The position numbers and the translations under genes were made by a program. Positions 7,193 through 16,063 of a stretch of DNA of 38,022 nt are shown piece by piece; positions within the stretch are counted from its first letter, which is position 1, and each line of letters opens with the position of its first letter. The DNA lies in NCBI GenBank assembly GCA_023393455.1, contig JAEWLJ010000026.1, positions 1 through 38,022 on the forward strand. Reading direction: 5' to 3'. The notes under the pieces are model-generated. The model had not been told where the DNA came from. It saw nothing but the letters and a program-made list of their open reading frames with translations, and searched no databases. This DNA comes from Methanobacteriota archaeon. Its GTDB lineage: Archaea; Halobacteriota; Methanomicrobia; Methanomicrobiales; Methanoculleaceae.

Positions 7193-8253
7193 GGCCGGAC
7201 CTCCTTGTCTCTGACCAGCCGGAACGACCCCGTATACGGCGGTCGGAGCACTCCGATCTCGGTGACGATCGCATCGACAAGGTCGAGCGGGGTGGCGTCG
7301 AAGGCGTAGTTGAGCACACCTACACCCTCGGGCGCGAGTCTTCTATCGCCGCAGGAGGTGAGTTCGGAGCGATCCCGCTCCTCGACGATGATATCCGCCT
7401 CATTATGGGAGAGGTCGAACGTTGAGACGGGCGCCGCGACGTAGAACGGCACACCGTGGTGGCGGGCAGCGACGGCATGCATATACGTCCCGATCTTGTT
7501 GAAGACCGCGTCACCCGTGATCCGGTCGGCACCGACGACGACGAGGTCGATCATCCCCTTGCGCATCAGGTACGCCGCCGACGAGTCGGGGATGAGGGTC
7601 ACGTCGATCCCATCCCGGAGAAGCTCCCAGCAGGTGAGCCGTGAGCCCTGGTTGAGCGGCCGGGTCTCGCAGGCGATCACCCGGACATCCTTCCCTGCCT
7701 CGACCGCCGACCGGATCGTCCCGAGCGCCGTCCCCCAGCACCGGCAGGCAAGCGCTCCCGCGTTGCAGTGGGTGAGCACCGTACACCTCTCCGGGAAGAG
7801 TTCTTCACCGAACCCGCCGAGCCTCCGGCAGGTCAGTTCATCCTCCTCCGCGACGACGTTCGCCTCGGCGACCGCTATCCTCTTCGCCTCGGCGACCGAT
7901 GCCGCGAGCGCCATCTTTTTCAGCACGCGATCGATCCCCCACGCGAGGTTGACCGCGGTCGGGCGGGTGCCCCTGAGGAGTTCGCCCGCCCGCCCGACCT
8001 CGCCCGAGAATCGCCCGAGATCCGTCTCGGTGCTCCGGACGGCGGCGAGCGCCACGCCCATCGCGCCGGCAATCCCGAGCGCCGGGGCTCCCCGGATCTC
8101 GAGCCTCCGGATAGCCCGGGCGAGGTCGTCGATGGTCGCGCACCGCATCTGCTCGTAGCGCCCGGGGAGCAGGGTCTGGTCGATGTAGAGGATGCACTCG
8201 TTCTCTGCATCCCATGCAATGGTGTAGGTATCCTCCTCTTCCAGCATGTTCAT
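7189..8253 (-). CDS. mtnA: S-methyl-5-thioribose-1-phosphate isomerase (MtnA family)
   Basis: A 354-residue eIF2B-alpha-like sugar-phosphate isomerase, which converts 5-methylthioribose-1-phosphate (or 5-deoxyribose-1-phosphate) to the ribulose form. Signatures are RGAPALG at 54-60, the catalytic cysteine in THCNAGALA (C163), ETRPLNQG at 196-203, and the catalytic aspartate in GADRITGD (D243) followed by NKIGTY. In methanogens MtnA serves methylthioadenosine and 5-deoxyadenosine recycling after SAM chemistry. A relation to ribose-1,5-bisphosphate isomerase exists, but MtnA motifs fit better. The start overlaps the preceding stop by 4 bp; an ATG two codons downstream is equally possible. Confidence 0.88.
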   Translation of the reverse strand: MNMLEEEDTYTIAWDAENECILYIDQTLLPGRYEQMRCATIDDLARAIRRLEIRGAPALGIAGAMGVALAAVRSTETDLGRFSGEVGRAGELLRGTRPTAVNLAWGIDRVLKKMALAASVAEAKRIAVAEANVVAEEDELTCRRLGGFGEELFPERCTVLTHCNAGALACRCWGTALGTIRSAVEAGKDVRVIACETRPLNQGSRLTCWELLRDGIDVTLIPDSSAAYLMRKGMIDLVVVGADRITGDAVFNKIGTYMHAVAARHHGVPFYVAAPVSTFDLSHNEADIIVEERDRSELTSCGDRRLAPEGVGVLNYAFDATPLDLVDAIVTEIGVLRPPYTGSFRLVRDKEVRP

Positions 8254-9524
8254 CCCACCCTGATCGTGTCGAGGAACGCCCGCATCGCCGCCGCCTCGCC
8301 CATCGCAACGGAGTCGGGGATGTCCCTCGGTGCGGTGACGGTTCCTGCCACGTAGATCCCGGGCTTCACCGTGAGGACGGGGCCGAGTTTCGGGTCGGCG
8401 ACCGCGAAGAACCCGGACTCGTCCCTCGGGATGCCGAGCATCCGGGCAACCGCATCCGCTCCCGCGGCCGGTTCGAGCCCGACGGAGAGGACGACCAGGT
8501 CGGGGTGGAACGTCTCCACCTCGCCGGTCTCGGTGTTCTCCGCGACCATCATCAGGTGGTCGTTATCCTCAAGCACCTCGCCGGGGAACCCGCGGACGAA
8601 CCTGACCCCGAGGTTCCTCGCCCGCTCGTAGTACTCCTCGTAGCCCTTGCCGTATGCGCGGATGTCGTTATAGAAGACAACGACCTCGATATCGGGGTTC
8701 TTCTCCCGGATGAGCGTGGCGTTCTTCATCGCGTACATGCAACAGACCCCGGAGCAGTAGGGGCGTCCGGCGGCGAGGTCGCGGGAGCCGACGCACTGGA
8801 CGAAGGCCACGCTTCTCGGCGGTCTGCCGTTCGAGAGCCGTTTCAATTTACCCCCGGTCGGGCCGCTCGCGTTGATCATCCGCTCGAACTCGAGGCTCGT
8901 GATGACGTCGGGGATAGCGAGGTAGCGGAGTTGCCTCTTGTTTTTGGCATCGAACGTCGCGTAGCCGGTCGCGACGACGATGCTTGCCGCCTCGATCTCG
9001 AGGTGGCGCTCCTCGTCCTCGTGCAGGATTGCCTCCCTCCCGCAGGCGTCGTAGCAGAGCCCGCACTCGATACAGTGCTCCTGGTCCTTGACGACGATGT
9101 CCGGGACCGCCTGGGCGTGGGGCTTGTAGATCGCCTTCCGCACGCCGATCCCGGCATCGAACCGGTTATAGACCTCCACCGGACAGATCGCGACGCAGTC
9201 TCCGCACCCGTTGCACTCGCTCTCAAGGACGTAGCGGGGGTGTTTTCTGACCCGGACGCGGAACCTCCCCACCTCGCCCTCGATCCCCTCGACCTCGGAG
9301 CAGGTGTGGATGGTGACGTTCGGGTGCCGGGCCACCTCGACCATCTTCGGGGAGAGGATGCACATCGAGCAGTCGTTCGTGGGGAACGTCTTGTCGAGCT
9401 GGGCCATGTGCCCGCCGATGGTCGGTTCGCGCTCGATGAGGTGGACGTGGATGTTGTGGTCGGCAAGGTCGAGCGCCGCCTGGATCCCCGCGACCCCGGC
9501 GCCGATGACGACGACCTCAGCCAT
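8250..9524 (-). CDS. Minimal HdrA-like FAD/iron-sulfur protein
   Basis: A 424-residue relative of heterodisulfide reductase subunit A. It begins directly with the FAD-binding VVVIGAGVAGIQAALDLA (4-21). The HdrA hallmark NDCSMCILSPKM is at 50-61. An inserted ferredoxin domain carries two 4Fe-4S sets: C104, C107, C110, C114 and C151, C154, C157, C161. The YCSGVCCMYAMKNA block follows at about 258-271, and the FAD domain closes with YVAGTVTAPRDIPDSVAMGEAAA. Full HdrA has about 650 residues; both the N-terminal cluster domain and the C-terminal ferredoxin are absent here, and no hdrB/hdrC is adjacent. A flavin-based electron carrier role is inferred; the partner is unknown. Confidence 0.88.
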   Translation of the reverse strand: MAEVVVIGAGVAGIQAALDLADHNIHVHLIEREPTIGGHMAQLDKTFPTNDCSMCILSPKMVEVARHPNVTIHTCSEVEGIEGEVGRFRVRVRKHPRYVLESECNGCGDCVAICPVEVYNRFDAGIGVRKAIYKPHAQAVPDIVVKDQEHCIECGLCYDACGREAILHEDEERHLEIEAASIVVATGYATFDAKNKRQLRYLAIPDVITSLEFERMINASGPTGGKLKRLSNGRPPRSVAFVQCVGSRDLAAGRPYCSGVCCMYAMKNATLIREKNPDIEVVVFYNDIRAYGKGYEEYYERARNLGVRFVRGFPGEVLEDNDHLMMVAENTETGEVETFHPDLVVLSVGLEPAAGADAVARMLGIPRDESGFFAVADPKLGPVLTVKPGIYVAGTVTAPRDIPDSVAMGEAAAMRAFLDTIRVG

Positions 9525-10008
9525 GGCGGTACCTCCCTGCGAGGTTGACGTATTCGCGCGCGTTGTGGAGGATGCTCTCCTGCTGCTCGGGCGTCGTCTC
9601 CCTGACGACCTTCCCCGGCACCCCGAGGACGAGCGAGTTTGGCGGGATCTCTCTTCCCTCCGTCACCACCGCGCCGGCGCCGATGATGGAGCCCTCCCCC
9701 ACCACCGCGCCGTTCAGGACGACGGCGCCCATCCCGACGAGCACCCGGTCGTGGATGGTGCAGCCGTGCAGGATAGCGCCGTGCCCGACCGAGACGCCCG
9801 TCCCTATCGTGACCGGGAAGCCGGGTGTCGTGTGGACGACGGCGTTGTCCTGGATGTTCGAGCCCGGCCCCACCGTGATCGCATCCCGGTCGCCCCTGAC
9901 CACGGCGCCGAACCAGACGCTCACGTCATCGGCGAGCGTCACGTCTCCGATGACCGTTGCGTTCTCTGCGACAAAGACGTGGTTCCCCACAACCGATCCG
10001 CTCTCCAT
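9517..10008 (-). CDS. Gamma-carbonic-anhydrase-like hexapeptide protein
   Basis: A 163-residue left-handed beta-helix protein of the gamma-carbonic anhydrase (Cam/YrdA/PaaY) family. The zinc-binding histidines are visible: H59 in NAVVHT, H76 and H81 in VGHGAILHGC, with the family spacing. Short YrdA-type members often lack the acidic loop of active Cam, so true CO2 hydration is possible but unproven. It is the first gene of the operon ending in DUF116 and overlaps the HdrA-like gene by 8 bp. A TATA-like TTTTGTATC lies about 30 nt upstream (minus strand, about 10033-10042), which suggests a leaderless start. Confidence 0.85.
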   Translation of the reverse strand: MESGSVVGNHVFVAENATVIGDVTLADDVSVWFGAVVRGDRDAITVGPGSNIQDNAVVHTTPGFPVTIGTGVSVGHGAILHGCTIHDRVLVGMGAVVLNGAVVGEGSIIGAGAVVTEGREIPPNSLVLGVPGKVVRETTPEQQESILHNAREYVNLAGRYRHG

Positions 10009-10068
10009 AGTGTGTCTACTATTGGTTGCAGCGATACAAAATGTTCTCCATCGATGCTCCCGAGCGGT

Positions 10069-10105
10069 GTGAAGCGGGGCCGGGAGGAAGCCTGCACCGC
10101 TTCAC
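10069..10105. terminator. Inverted repeat at the end of the DUF92 gene
   Basis: GTGAAGCGG at 10069-10077 and CCGCTTCAC at 10097-10105 form a perfect 9-bp stem. The right arm covers the DUF92 stop codon. Termination is a guess, since no T-run follows. Confidence 0.35.
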
Positions 10106-11298
10106 CCGAGCATATAGATCAGCATCGCCGAGATCCCGCCCGAGAACGTGGCGATCAGGTTCGTGCCCGAGTTCCCGATCCTGCCGCTGTTCTCGAGCGT
10201 TGCGCCTACAAGGCTATCGACATTGGTGCCGACGAAGCCGGCGACGATCGTGACGACGACCATCCAGGGGTCGGCGACACCCATCGCCCATGCGACGCCG
10301 GCGACGAGGGCGGATGCGATGACGGCCGCAACCTCGCCGCGGAGGGTCACCCCCCCATTCGTCCCCCGCGGCACCGGCTTGAGCGTCGTGATCAGGTACG
10401 GCACCTTCCCCGTGACCCCGATCTCGCTTGCGGCGGTATCGGCGGCGGCAGCGGAGACGCTCCCCATATAGAGCGCCACGAACGCCGGGTGGCCCGTCAA
10501 CCCGAAGAGGATGGCGGCGGCGGTCGCCACCAGGCCGTTCGCAAAGACGTTGAAGTAACCGCGAACGCCCCCGTGCTCCTGGGCGACACCGAGCTGCTCC
10601 TTGTCGCGGTAGCGGTACCGGGTAGCCCCGGCACCGATGATGAAGAAGGTGAGCATGATCAGGAACCACCGGACGTCCGCGAAGACGATCAGGATGATCC
10701 CGATCATGGCGCCTGAGAAGAGGCCGCTGACGTCGGCCACCCGGAACCGGTAGGCGGTGTAGCCGAACCCGAACCCGATGAGCGCCGCGGCGATGAGGAG
10801 GGTCAGTTCGACCTCGAAGTTGAGTTCCTCGAAGAGGAACATCGTCATCGCGACGCCGAGCGCCTCGATCATCAGGGCATCGTCCCGCCCCCGGAGGGCC
10901 GCCCGGAGGAGCACCGCGACGACCACCCCCATCACGACGACGAGCGGCGCGGCATACTGGAGGTAGAGCATCACCGCGATCGATACGACGATAGCGGCAA
11001 CCAGGTGGTGGAGATACGATGCGTGCTTCCCTCCGGTAAGCCGGAAGGCCGCTTCCCCGATCACGACGATGCCGAGCGTGCAGGTGAAGACGAATGTCGA
11101 GAGCCAGCCGAGCCCGTAGAGCACGGCGAGCACGAGGATCGAGAGCGATACGTACCGGGTATCTTTGATGAGGAAGAGGACGAGCGAGAAAGGGACGAGG
11201 AAGAGCGTGAGCAGCCATGCCGGCTGGAGCAGGGGGGCCAGGCCTATGAAGGCGAGGGTGAGCACCGATGCCAGGACCAGCCCCATCCGCTTTGTCAT
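10102..11298 (-). CDS. DUF92 (TMEM19/VTE6-like) integral membrane protein
   Basis: A 398-residue polytopic membrane protein. The C-terminal half (about 190-398) is the DUF92 domain with its usual signatures: DTAASEIG, PRGTNGGVTLRG, GTNVDSLVGATLEN and NSGTNLIATF. The N-terminal half is a further set of five or six hydrophobic helices. A plant member (VTE6) is a phytyl-phosphate kinase, and the fold is related to polyprenol kinases, so an isoprenoid-phosphate kinase role in archaeal lipid recycling is plausible but inferred. It is a stand-alone gene divergent from valS. Confidence 0.8.
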   Translation of the reverse strand: MTKRMGLVLASVLTLAFIGLAPLLQPAWLLTLFLVPFSLVLFLIKDTRYVSLSILVLAVLYGLGWLSTFVFTCTLGIVVIGEAAFRLTGGKHASYLHHLVAAIVVSIAVMLYLQYAAPLVVVMGVVVAVLLRAALRGRDDALMIEALGVAMTMFLFEELNFEVELTLLIAAALIGFGFGYTAYRFRVADVSGLFSGAMIGIILIVFADVRWFLIMLTFFIIGAGATRYRYRDKEQLGVAQEHGGVRGYFNVFANGLVATAAAILFGLTGHPAFVALYMGSVSAAAADTAASEIGVTGKVPYLITTLKPVPRGTNGGVTLRGEVAAVIASALVAGVAWAMGVADPWMVVVTIVAGFVGTNVDSLVGATLENSGRIGNSGTNLIATFSGGISAMLIYMLG

Positions 11299-11447
11299 TC
11301 CTATACGATTGGAAGTTCAGAGACAAAGCCTTTAGGGTCGAACACCTGCCGTCTCCGCGGTTTTTGGCGGTGGACGTTCCGGGAAACCCGGCATGGGGAC
11401 GGCGAACCCGTGCGCCACGTGGGATATCCAGCCGGGGAAAGCCCAAC

Positions 11448-11456
11448 AATATATTT
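11448..11456 (+). promoter_or_regulatory. TATA box for valS
   Basis: AATATATTT lies about 30-35 nt before the chosen valS ATG at 11487, in GC-rich surroundings. Confidence 0.5.
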
Positions 11457-11486
11457 CACTGCGAAGAGAGAGATTATACGCTGAAA

Positions 11487-14078
11487 ATGTCGCCGTCACA
11501 TCAACTACCCAAAAACTACGATATCGAAGAAGTGGAGACGCGCTGGCAGAGTACCTGGCAGGATGAGGAGAACTACTTCGACCCCGTTTCTTCGAAACCG
11601 CAGTTCATCATCGACACGCCGCCTCCCTACCCCACCGGCAACTTCCATATCGGGAACGCCTTAAACTGGTGTTATATCGACTTCATCGCGCGGTACAAAC
11701 GCATGCGCGGCTACAACGTCATGTTCCCGCAGGGGTGGGACTGCCACGGTCTCCCGACCGAGGTGAAGGTCGAGGAGACCCACGGGATCACCAAGAACGA
11801 TGTATCGCGGGAGGAGTTCCGGGAGATGTGCCGCGACCTCACCATCGGCAACATCGAGAAGATGCGGACGACCATGCGGCGGCTCGGGTTCTCGACCGAC
11901 TGGAGCCATGAATACATCACCATGCTCCCGGACTACTACAAAAAGACCCAGGCGTCGTTTTTGCAGATGCTCAAGGCCGGCGACATCTACCAGAGCGAGC
12001 ATCCGGTGAACTTCTGCACCCGGTGCGAGACGGCCATCGCGTTCGCCGAGGTCAACTACGCTCCCCGGACGACCAAACTCAACTACTTCGACTTCGACGG
12101 CGTCGAGATCGCCACCACCCGTCCGGAACTGCTCGCGGCCTGCGTTGCGGTGGCCGTCCACCCCGACGACGAGCGGTACCGCGGGATGAAGGGGAGACGG
12201 CTCACCGTCCCGATCTTCGGCCACGATGTTCCGATCATCGAGGACGTCGCGGTCGATCCGGAGTTCGGCAGCGGGGCGGTGATGATCTGTACGTTCGGCG
12301 ACAAAACGGACGTCTACTGGTGGAAGCAACACAACCTGGATCTTCGGAAGGCGATCGACCGGCAGGGCGTCATGACCGCAACCGCGGCCCCGTATGAGGG
12401 GATGACGTCGGAGGCCTGCAGGGACGCGATCCTCGCAGATATGGAGAAGGGCGGGATCCTGAAGCGGCAGGAGGAACTCGAACAGCGGGTGGGAACCTGC
12501 TGGCGGTGCAAGACCCCGATCGAGATCCTCTCGGAGCGGCAGTGGTTCGTCCGGGTCCACCGGGACGAGATCATGGACGCGGCACGGCGGGTCTCCTGGA
12601 CGCCGGAGCACATGTTCACCCGGATGGAGAACTGGGCGGAATCCATGGAGTGGGACTGGTGCGTCTCCCGGCAGCGGATCTTCGCAACCCCGATCCCGGT
12701 CTGGTTCTGCACCGCCTGCGGCGAGATAGTTCTTCCGGCCGAGGAAGACCTGCCGATCGACCCGACCGTCGATAAGCCGAAGGTGCCCTGCCCGAAGTGC
12801 GGCGGATCGGAGTTCACCGGCGAGAAGGATGTCCTCGACACCTGGATGGACTCCTCGATATCGGCGCTCCACGTCACCGGGTGGGACGGGACCGGCAAAC
12901 CGCCGCTCTTCCCGGCACAGCTCCGCCCCCAGGGGCACGACATCATACGGACATGGGCGTTCTACACGATCCTCCGGGCGAAGGCCCTCGTCGGCGGCCA
13001 CCCCTGGGACGAGATCCTGGTGAACGGGATGGTGCTCGGGGAAGACGGGTTCAAGATGAGCAAGAGCCGGAGCAACATCATCGCCCCTGAGGAGATCGTC
13101 GGAAAGTACGGCGCGGATGCGCTCCGGCAGTGGGGTGCGGGCGGCGCTGCGACCGGCTCAGACATCATGTTCAGCTGGAACGACGTCGTCGCCGCGTCCC
13201 GGTTCCAGACCAAACTCTGGAACATCTTCCGGTTCGTCATGGGGCACCTGGAGAAAGGCGCCGATCCCGAAGCGCCGGTGACGGAACTCACCGACCGGTG
13301 GCTCTTCGTCCGGCTCTCCGAGACGGTCGCGGAGGTCACCGCCGCGATGGAGGGGTATCAGTTCGACCGGGCGCTCAGGGCAATCCGGGAGTTCGCCTGG
13401 AACACCCTCGCCGACGACTACATCGAGATCGCGAAGGGCCGCCTGTATACGGACGACGCGAGCAGGGCCAGCGCCTGTAGCGCGCTCCGGACGACGATGG
13501 ACGTCCTTTGCCGTCTCCTTGCCCCGATCATCCCGCACTTCGCGGAGGAGTGCTACCACAACCTCGCCGGGCGGAGCGTCCATGCGGAGGCCTGGCCGGA
13601 CTTCTCATACACCGACGACGAAGCGCGGCGCCACGGCGATCTCCTGGTGAAGACGATCGCGGAACTCCGGCGCTACAAGCACGACAAGGGCATGGCGCTG
13701 AACGCCCCGCTCGGCCACGTGACGATCTACGCGGCTGAACCGGTCGACGACGCCGGCGACGCCGGGCGTGCGCTCAACGCCGACGCCCACTGGTCCGCCG
13801 GGGCGCCCAGACTCGAGGAGGTCATGAGCGGCGTGGACTTCAACATGGCGGTGATCGGGCCGACGCTCAGGAAGCAGGCGCGGGGGTTCATGCAGGCCGT
13901 GGAGGCGCTCCCGCCGGAACTGCTCAAGAACCCGCCTGCGACCGTCACGGTCGACGGCGAGGAGATCCCGGTGCCCCCCGGTTCCTTCACGCCGAAGGTC
14001 GCCTACCGGGTGGCGGGAGAAGAGGTGGACGTCCTCACGCTCGGGGACGTCGTCGTGACGATAGGGCACCAGCCCTGA
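11487..14078 (+). CDS. valS: Valyl-tRNA synthetase
   Basis: An 863-residue class I synthetase that charges tRNA-Val. The HIGH-type motif reads FHIGNALNW (HIGN at 54-57) after the conserved TPPPYPTG. The editing (CP1) domain follows with TTRPELLAACVAVAVHPDD, and a zinc-binding CxxC pair lies near residues 411-434. KMSKS is intact at about 523-527 in DGFKMSKSRSN. The C-terminal anticodon-binding domain ends at the stop. I start at 11487, behind a TATA box; a longer in-frame reading from 11268 has no family support. The last 44 bp overlap the convergent tmk gene. Confidence 0.95.
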   Translation: MSPSHQLPKNYDIEEVETRWQSTWQDEENYFDPVSSKPQFIIDTPPPYPTGNFHIGNALNWCYIDFIARYKRMRGYNVMFPQGWDCHGLPTEVKVEETHGITKNDVSREEFREMCRDLTIGNIEKMRTTMRRLGFSTDWSHEYITMLPDYYKKTQASFLQMLKAGDIYQSEHPVNFCTRCETAIAFAEVNYAPRTTKLNYFDFDGVEIATTRPELLAACVAVAVHPDDERYRGMKGRRLTVPIFGHDVPIIEDVAVDPEFGSGAVMICTFGDKTDVYWWKQHNLDLRKAIDRQGVMTATAAPYEGMTSEACRDAILADMEKGGILKRQEELEQRVGTCWRCKTPIEILSERQWFVRVHRDEIMDAARRVSWTPEHMFTRMENWAESMEWDWCVSRQRIFATPIPVWFCTACGEIVLPAEEDLPIDPTVDKPKVPCPKCGGSEFTGEKDVLDTWMDSSISALHVTGWDGTGKPPLFPAQLRPQGHDIIRTWAFYTILRAKALVGGHPWDEILVNGMVLGEDGFKMSKSRSNIIAPEEIVGKYGADALRQWGAGGAATGSDIMFSWNDVVAASRFQTKLWNIFRFVMGHLEKGADPEAPVTELTDRWLFVRLSETVAEVTAAMEGYQFDRALRAIREFAWNTLADDYIEIAKGRLYTDDASRASACSALRTTMDVLCRLLAPIIPHFAEECYHNLAGRSVHAEAWPDFSYTDDEARRHGDLLVKTIAELRRYKHDKGMALNAPLGHVTIYAAEPVDDAGDAGRALNADAHWSAGAPRLEEVMSGVDFNMAVIGPTLRKQARGFMQAVEALPPELLKNPPATVTVDGEEIPVPPGSFTPKVAYRVAGEEVDVLTLGDVVVTIGHQP

Positions 14079-14652
14079 TCTCGTCCGCGATGAACCGGGC
14101 CACCTCCTCTTTTGGAAGCAGCGCGTCGACGATGACGAACCTTGAAGGGTCGGCCGCCGCAAGGCTCAGGTAGTTCTCCTGCACCCGCGACAAAATCGCG
14201 GCGTTCTCGAAATACTCTCTCTTTTTCTCAGGGCCGAGCCTCGAGACGGCGTCATCGACGGGGAGAACCAGGAGGAACGTTCGGTCGGGCCGGACCGTCC
14301 AGCCCTCGTGAATCCGGCGCAGCCAGGAGAGCGGGTCGGGGATGACGCCGTCGAGGACGACCGGCTGATAGGCGAACCTTGAATCGGCGTAACGGTCGGA
14401 GATGATGAGCCTTCCCTCGTCGAGCGCCGGCCGGATCACCGTATCGATATGCGCGGCGTGGTCGGCGCAGAAGAGCAGGGCCTCGGTGATCGGGTCCATC
14501 CGCTCGGCGATCGCCCGCCGCACCGACTCGCCGACCCAGGTGGCGCCGGGCTCGCGGGTGAAGAGGGGGTCGAGGTCGGCGAGGAGTTCCCGGAGACGGG
14601 CAAGAAGCGTGCTCTTGCCGCTCCCGTCGATCCCTTCGATGGTGATCAGCAC
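14035..14652 (-). CDS. tmk: Thymidylate kinase
   Basis: A 205-residue dTMP kinase, making dTDP for DNA synthesis. The P-loop is in LITIEGIDGSGKST at the N-terminus. FTREPGATWVGESVRRAI is the dTMP-binding segment, and DRYADSRFAYQ carries the DRx catalytic motif. The lid follows in the GPEKKREYFE region. The start is a GTG at 14652 with GGAGGGG about 6 nt upstream; the reading frame is open well beyond this but lacks homology. The start lies inside the last codons of the HisA-like gene (7-bp overlap), so the two are translationally linked. Confidence 0.92.
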   Translation of the reverse strand: MLITIEGIDGSGKSTLLARLRELLADLDPLFTREPGATWVGESVRRAIAERMDPITEALLFCADHAAHIDTVIRPALDEGRLIISDRYADSRFAYQPVVLDGVIPDPLSWLRRIHEGWTVRPDRTFLLVLPVDDAVSRLGPEKKREYFENAAILSRVQENYLSLAAADPSRFVIVDALLPKEEVARFIADEIRAGALSSRRRPRA

Positions 14653-15326
14653 GGGTGTCCCCTCCGGAGCCACTCGAGCGGCACCGTGCCGCGGTGAACG
14701 GCGGTCGCAATGATCGCCCCGTCGAACCCGGCGTCGGCGAGGAGATGGACGTCGTCGGCTCCAGCGACCCCGCCCCCATAGAGGAGGCGGCCGGGGTAGC
14801 ACGCCCGCATCGCTTCGAGTTCCCTCTGATCGAGGCCGCGTTCCGTCCCCACGTCGCTGATGTTCAGGAGGATGCACCCCTCGAACGAGAACGCCGATGC
14901 ACGGCGGAGCATCTCTGCCGGCGAGATGCCCCAGGGGAGCACCCGGCCACCTTTGACGTCGATGCTCAGGTAACCGCCCTGGTAGGCTGCGAGGTCCTCG
15001 ATCGCCGTCGCCGCCGTCTCGGTGCCGACGACCGGCGTCACGCCGGGGACTGCCGCGCATTCGGCCGGCGACCGGATGCCCCCGTCGAGATAGCATCGCT
15101 CGACCATCGCGGCGCAGCGCCGGACGAGGTCATTCTGCGGCGTCCTGCCCTCGAGGCTATCAAGATCGGCGATGTAGAGATACCGGGGCGCGAGAGCGGA
15201 AAGGTAGGCCTCCGGTTCGGCCGAAGGGGCAAGCCCCCAGGTCAGCGGCCGGTAGCCGGCGCGCATCCCGGACTTTCCGTGCACCACGAGACCGCCTGCC
15301 AGATCGGCTGCAAGAATCAGTTCCAT
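14646..15326 (-). CDS. HisA/HisF-related TIM-barrel protein
   Basis: A 226-residue barrel protein related to ProFAR isomerase HisA but belonging to the separate 'HisA/HisF-related' group seen in methanogens. The N-terminal LILAADLAGGLVVHG keeps the first catalytic Asp position, and ILLNISDVGTERGLD keeps the second phosphate and Asp region. YGGGV near the C-terminus is a phosphate-binding loop. I start at the ATG at 15326, after GTTGAGGAC; an upstream ATG at 15362 would extend into the shared promoter. It is divergent from mfnB, so a role in C1-carrier cofactor synthesis is possible, but this is inference. True HisA is less likely. Confidence 0.75.
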   Translation of the reverse strand: MELILAADLAGGLVVHGKSGMRAGYRPLTWGLAPSAEPEAYLSALAPRYLYIADLDSLEGRTPQNDLVRRCAAMVERCYLDGGIRSPAECAAVPGVTPVVGTETAATAIEDLAAYQGGYLSIDVKGGRVLPWGISPAEMLRRASAFSFEGCILLNISDVGTERGLDQRELEAMRACYPGRLLYGGGVAGADDVHLLADAGFDGAIIATAVHRGTVPLEWLRRGHPC

Positions 15327-15370
15327 GTCCTCAACGTAATCACTATTAGGGTGAAGGATCATTAATTTCT

Positions 15371-16060
15371 ATGCAATTACTCGTCAGTCCAAGCAGCATT
15401 GAGGAGGCAAGAAGCTCGCTTTCCGCTGACATCATCGACGTGAAAAAACCCTCTGAAGGGTCGCTGGGAGCGAATTTCCCCTGGATCATCCAGGAAATCA
15501 AGAAGATCGCCGGCAGGAAACCGGTCAGCGCTGCAATCGGGGACAATGAGTATAAACCGGGAACCGCAGCTCTTTCTGCATACGGTGCCGCGCACGCCGG
15601 TGCCGATTACATCAAAGTCGGCCTGATGTTCGACGGGGAAGACCGCGCCCGCGAGGTCATCGAAGCGGTGACCACGGCGGTGAAGCGCGATTTTCCCGAG
15701 AGATACGTCGTCATCGCAGCCTATGCCGATTCGGCGAGGATGGGCACGATCTCGCCGTTCGCGATCAGTTCGCTGGTCGCGGACGCCGGGGCCGATATTG
15801 CCATGATCGACACCGGTATTAAAGATGGGAAGAGTCTCTTCGAGTTCATGGACGAAGAGGCACTGACCCGGTTCACCGCGCAGAACCGGGAATTTGGGCT
15901 GCAGACGGCTCTTGCCGGCTCGCTGAAGTTCGAGGACCTCGATGCCTTGAAGAGGATCGACCCCGAGATCATTGGTGTCCGGGGGATGGTCTGCGGAGGC
16001 GATCGCTCGATGGCGGTCCGGGCGGAACTGGTGGAGAAAGCAATGACGATGCTCAGGTGA
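15371..16060 (+). CDS. mfnB: (5-Formylfuran-3-yl)methyl phosphate synthase (methanofuran biosynthesis)
   Basis: A 229-residue protein (former DUF556) that condenses two glyceraldehyde-3-phosphate molecules to the furan precursor of methanofuran, the first C1 carrier of methanogenesis. The N-terminal LLVSPSSIEEA, the DVKKPSEGSLGANFPW block (D23, K25) and DYIKVGL (active-site lysine near 83) match the TIM-barrel catalytic lysines known for this enzyme; DTGIKDGK near 151-158 carries the third. Length is typical. There is no Shine-Dalgarno, and the ATG is close behind a TATA-like ACTATTAG, so it is probably leaderless. guaB follows after 3 nt. Confidence 0.93.
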   Translation: MQLLVSPSSIEEARSSLSADIIDVKKPSEGSLGANFPWIIQEIKKIAGRKPVSAAIGDNEYKPGTAALSAYGAAHAGADYIKVGLMFDGEDRAREVIEAVTTAVKRDFPERYVVIAAYADSARMGTISPFAISSLVADAGADIAMIDTGIKDGKSLFEFMDEEALTRFTAQNREFGLQTALAGSLKFEDLDALKRIDPEIIGVRGMVCGGDRSMAVRAELVEKAMTMLR

Positions 16061-16063
16061 TGT

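Noticed and set aside
8214..9548. Antisense open frame of 444 codons over the HdrA-like gene
   Set aside because: Low-complexity Asp/Arg/Val-rich product; the minus strand carries clear FAD and ferredoxin motifs.
11661..13001. Long antisense open frame (446 codons) inside valS
   Set aside because: It is the mirror of a strongly conserved synthetase, rich in Arg, Pro, Gly and Asp with no domain. Long antisense frames are expected in high-GC codon usage.
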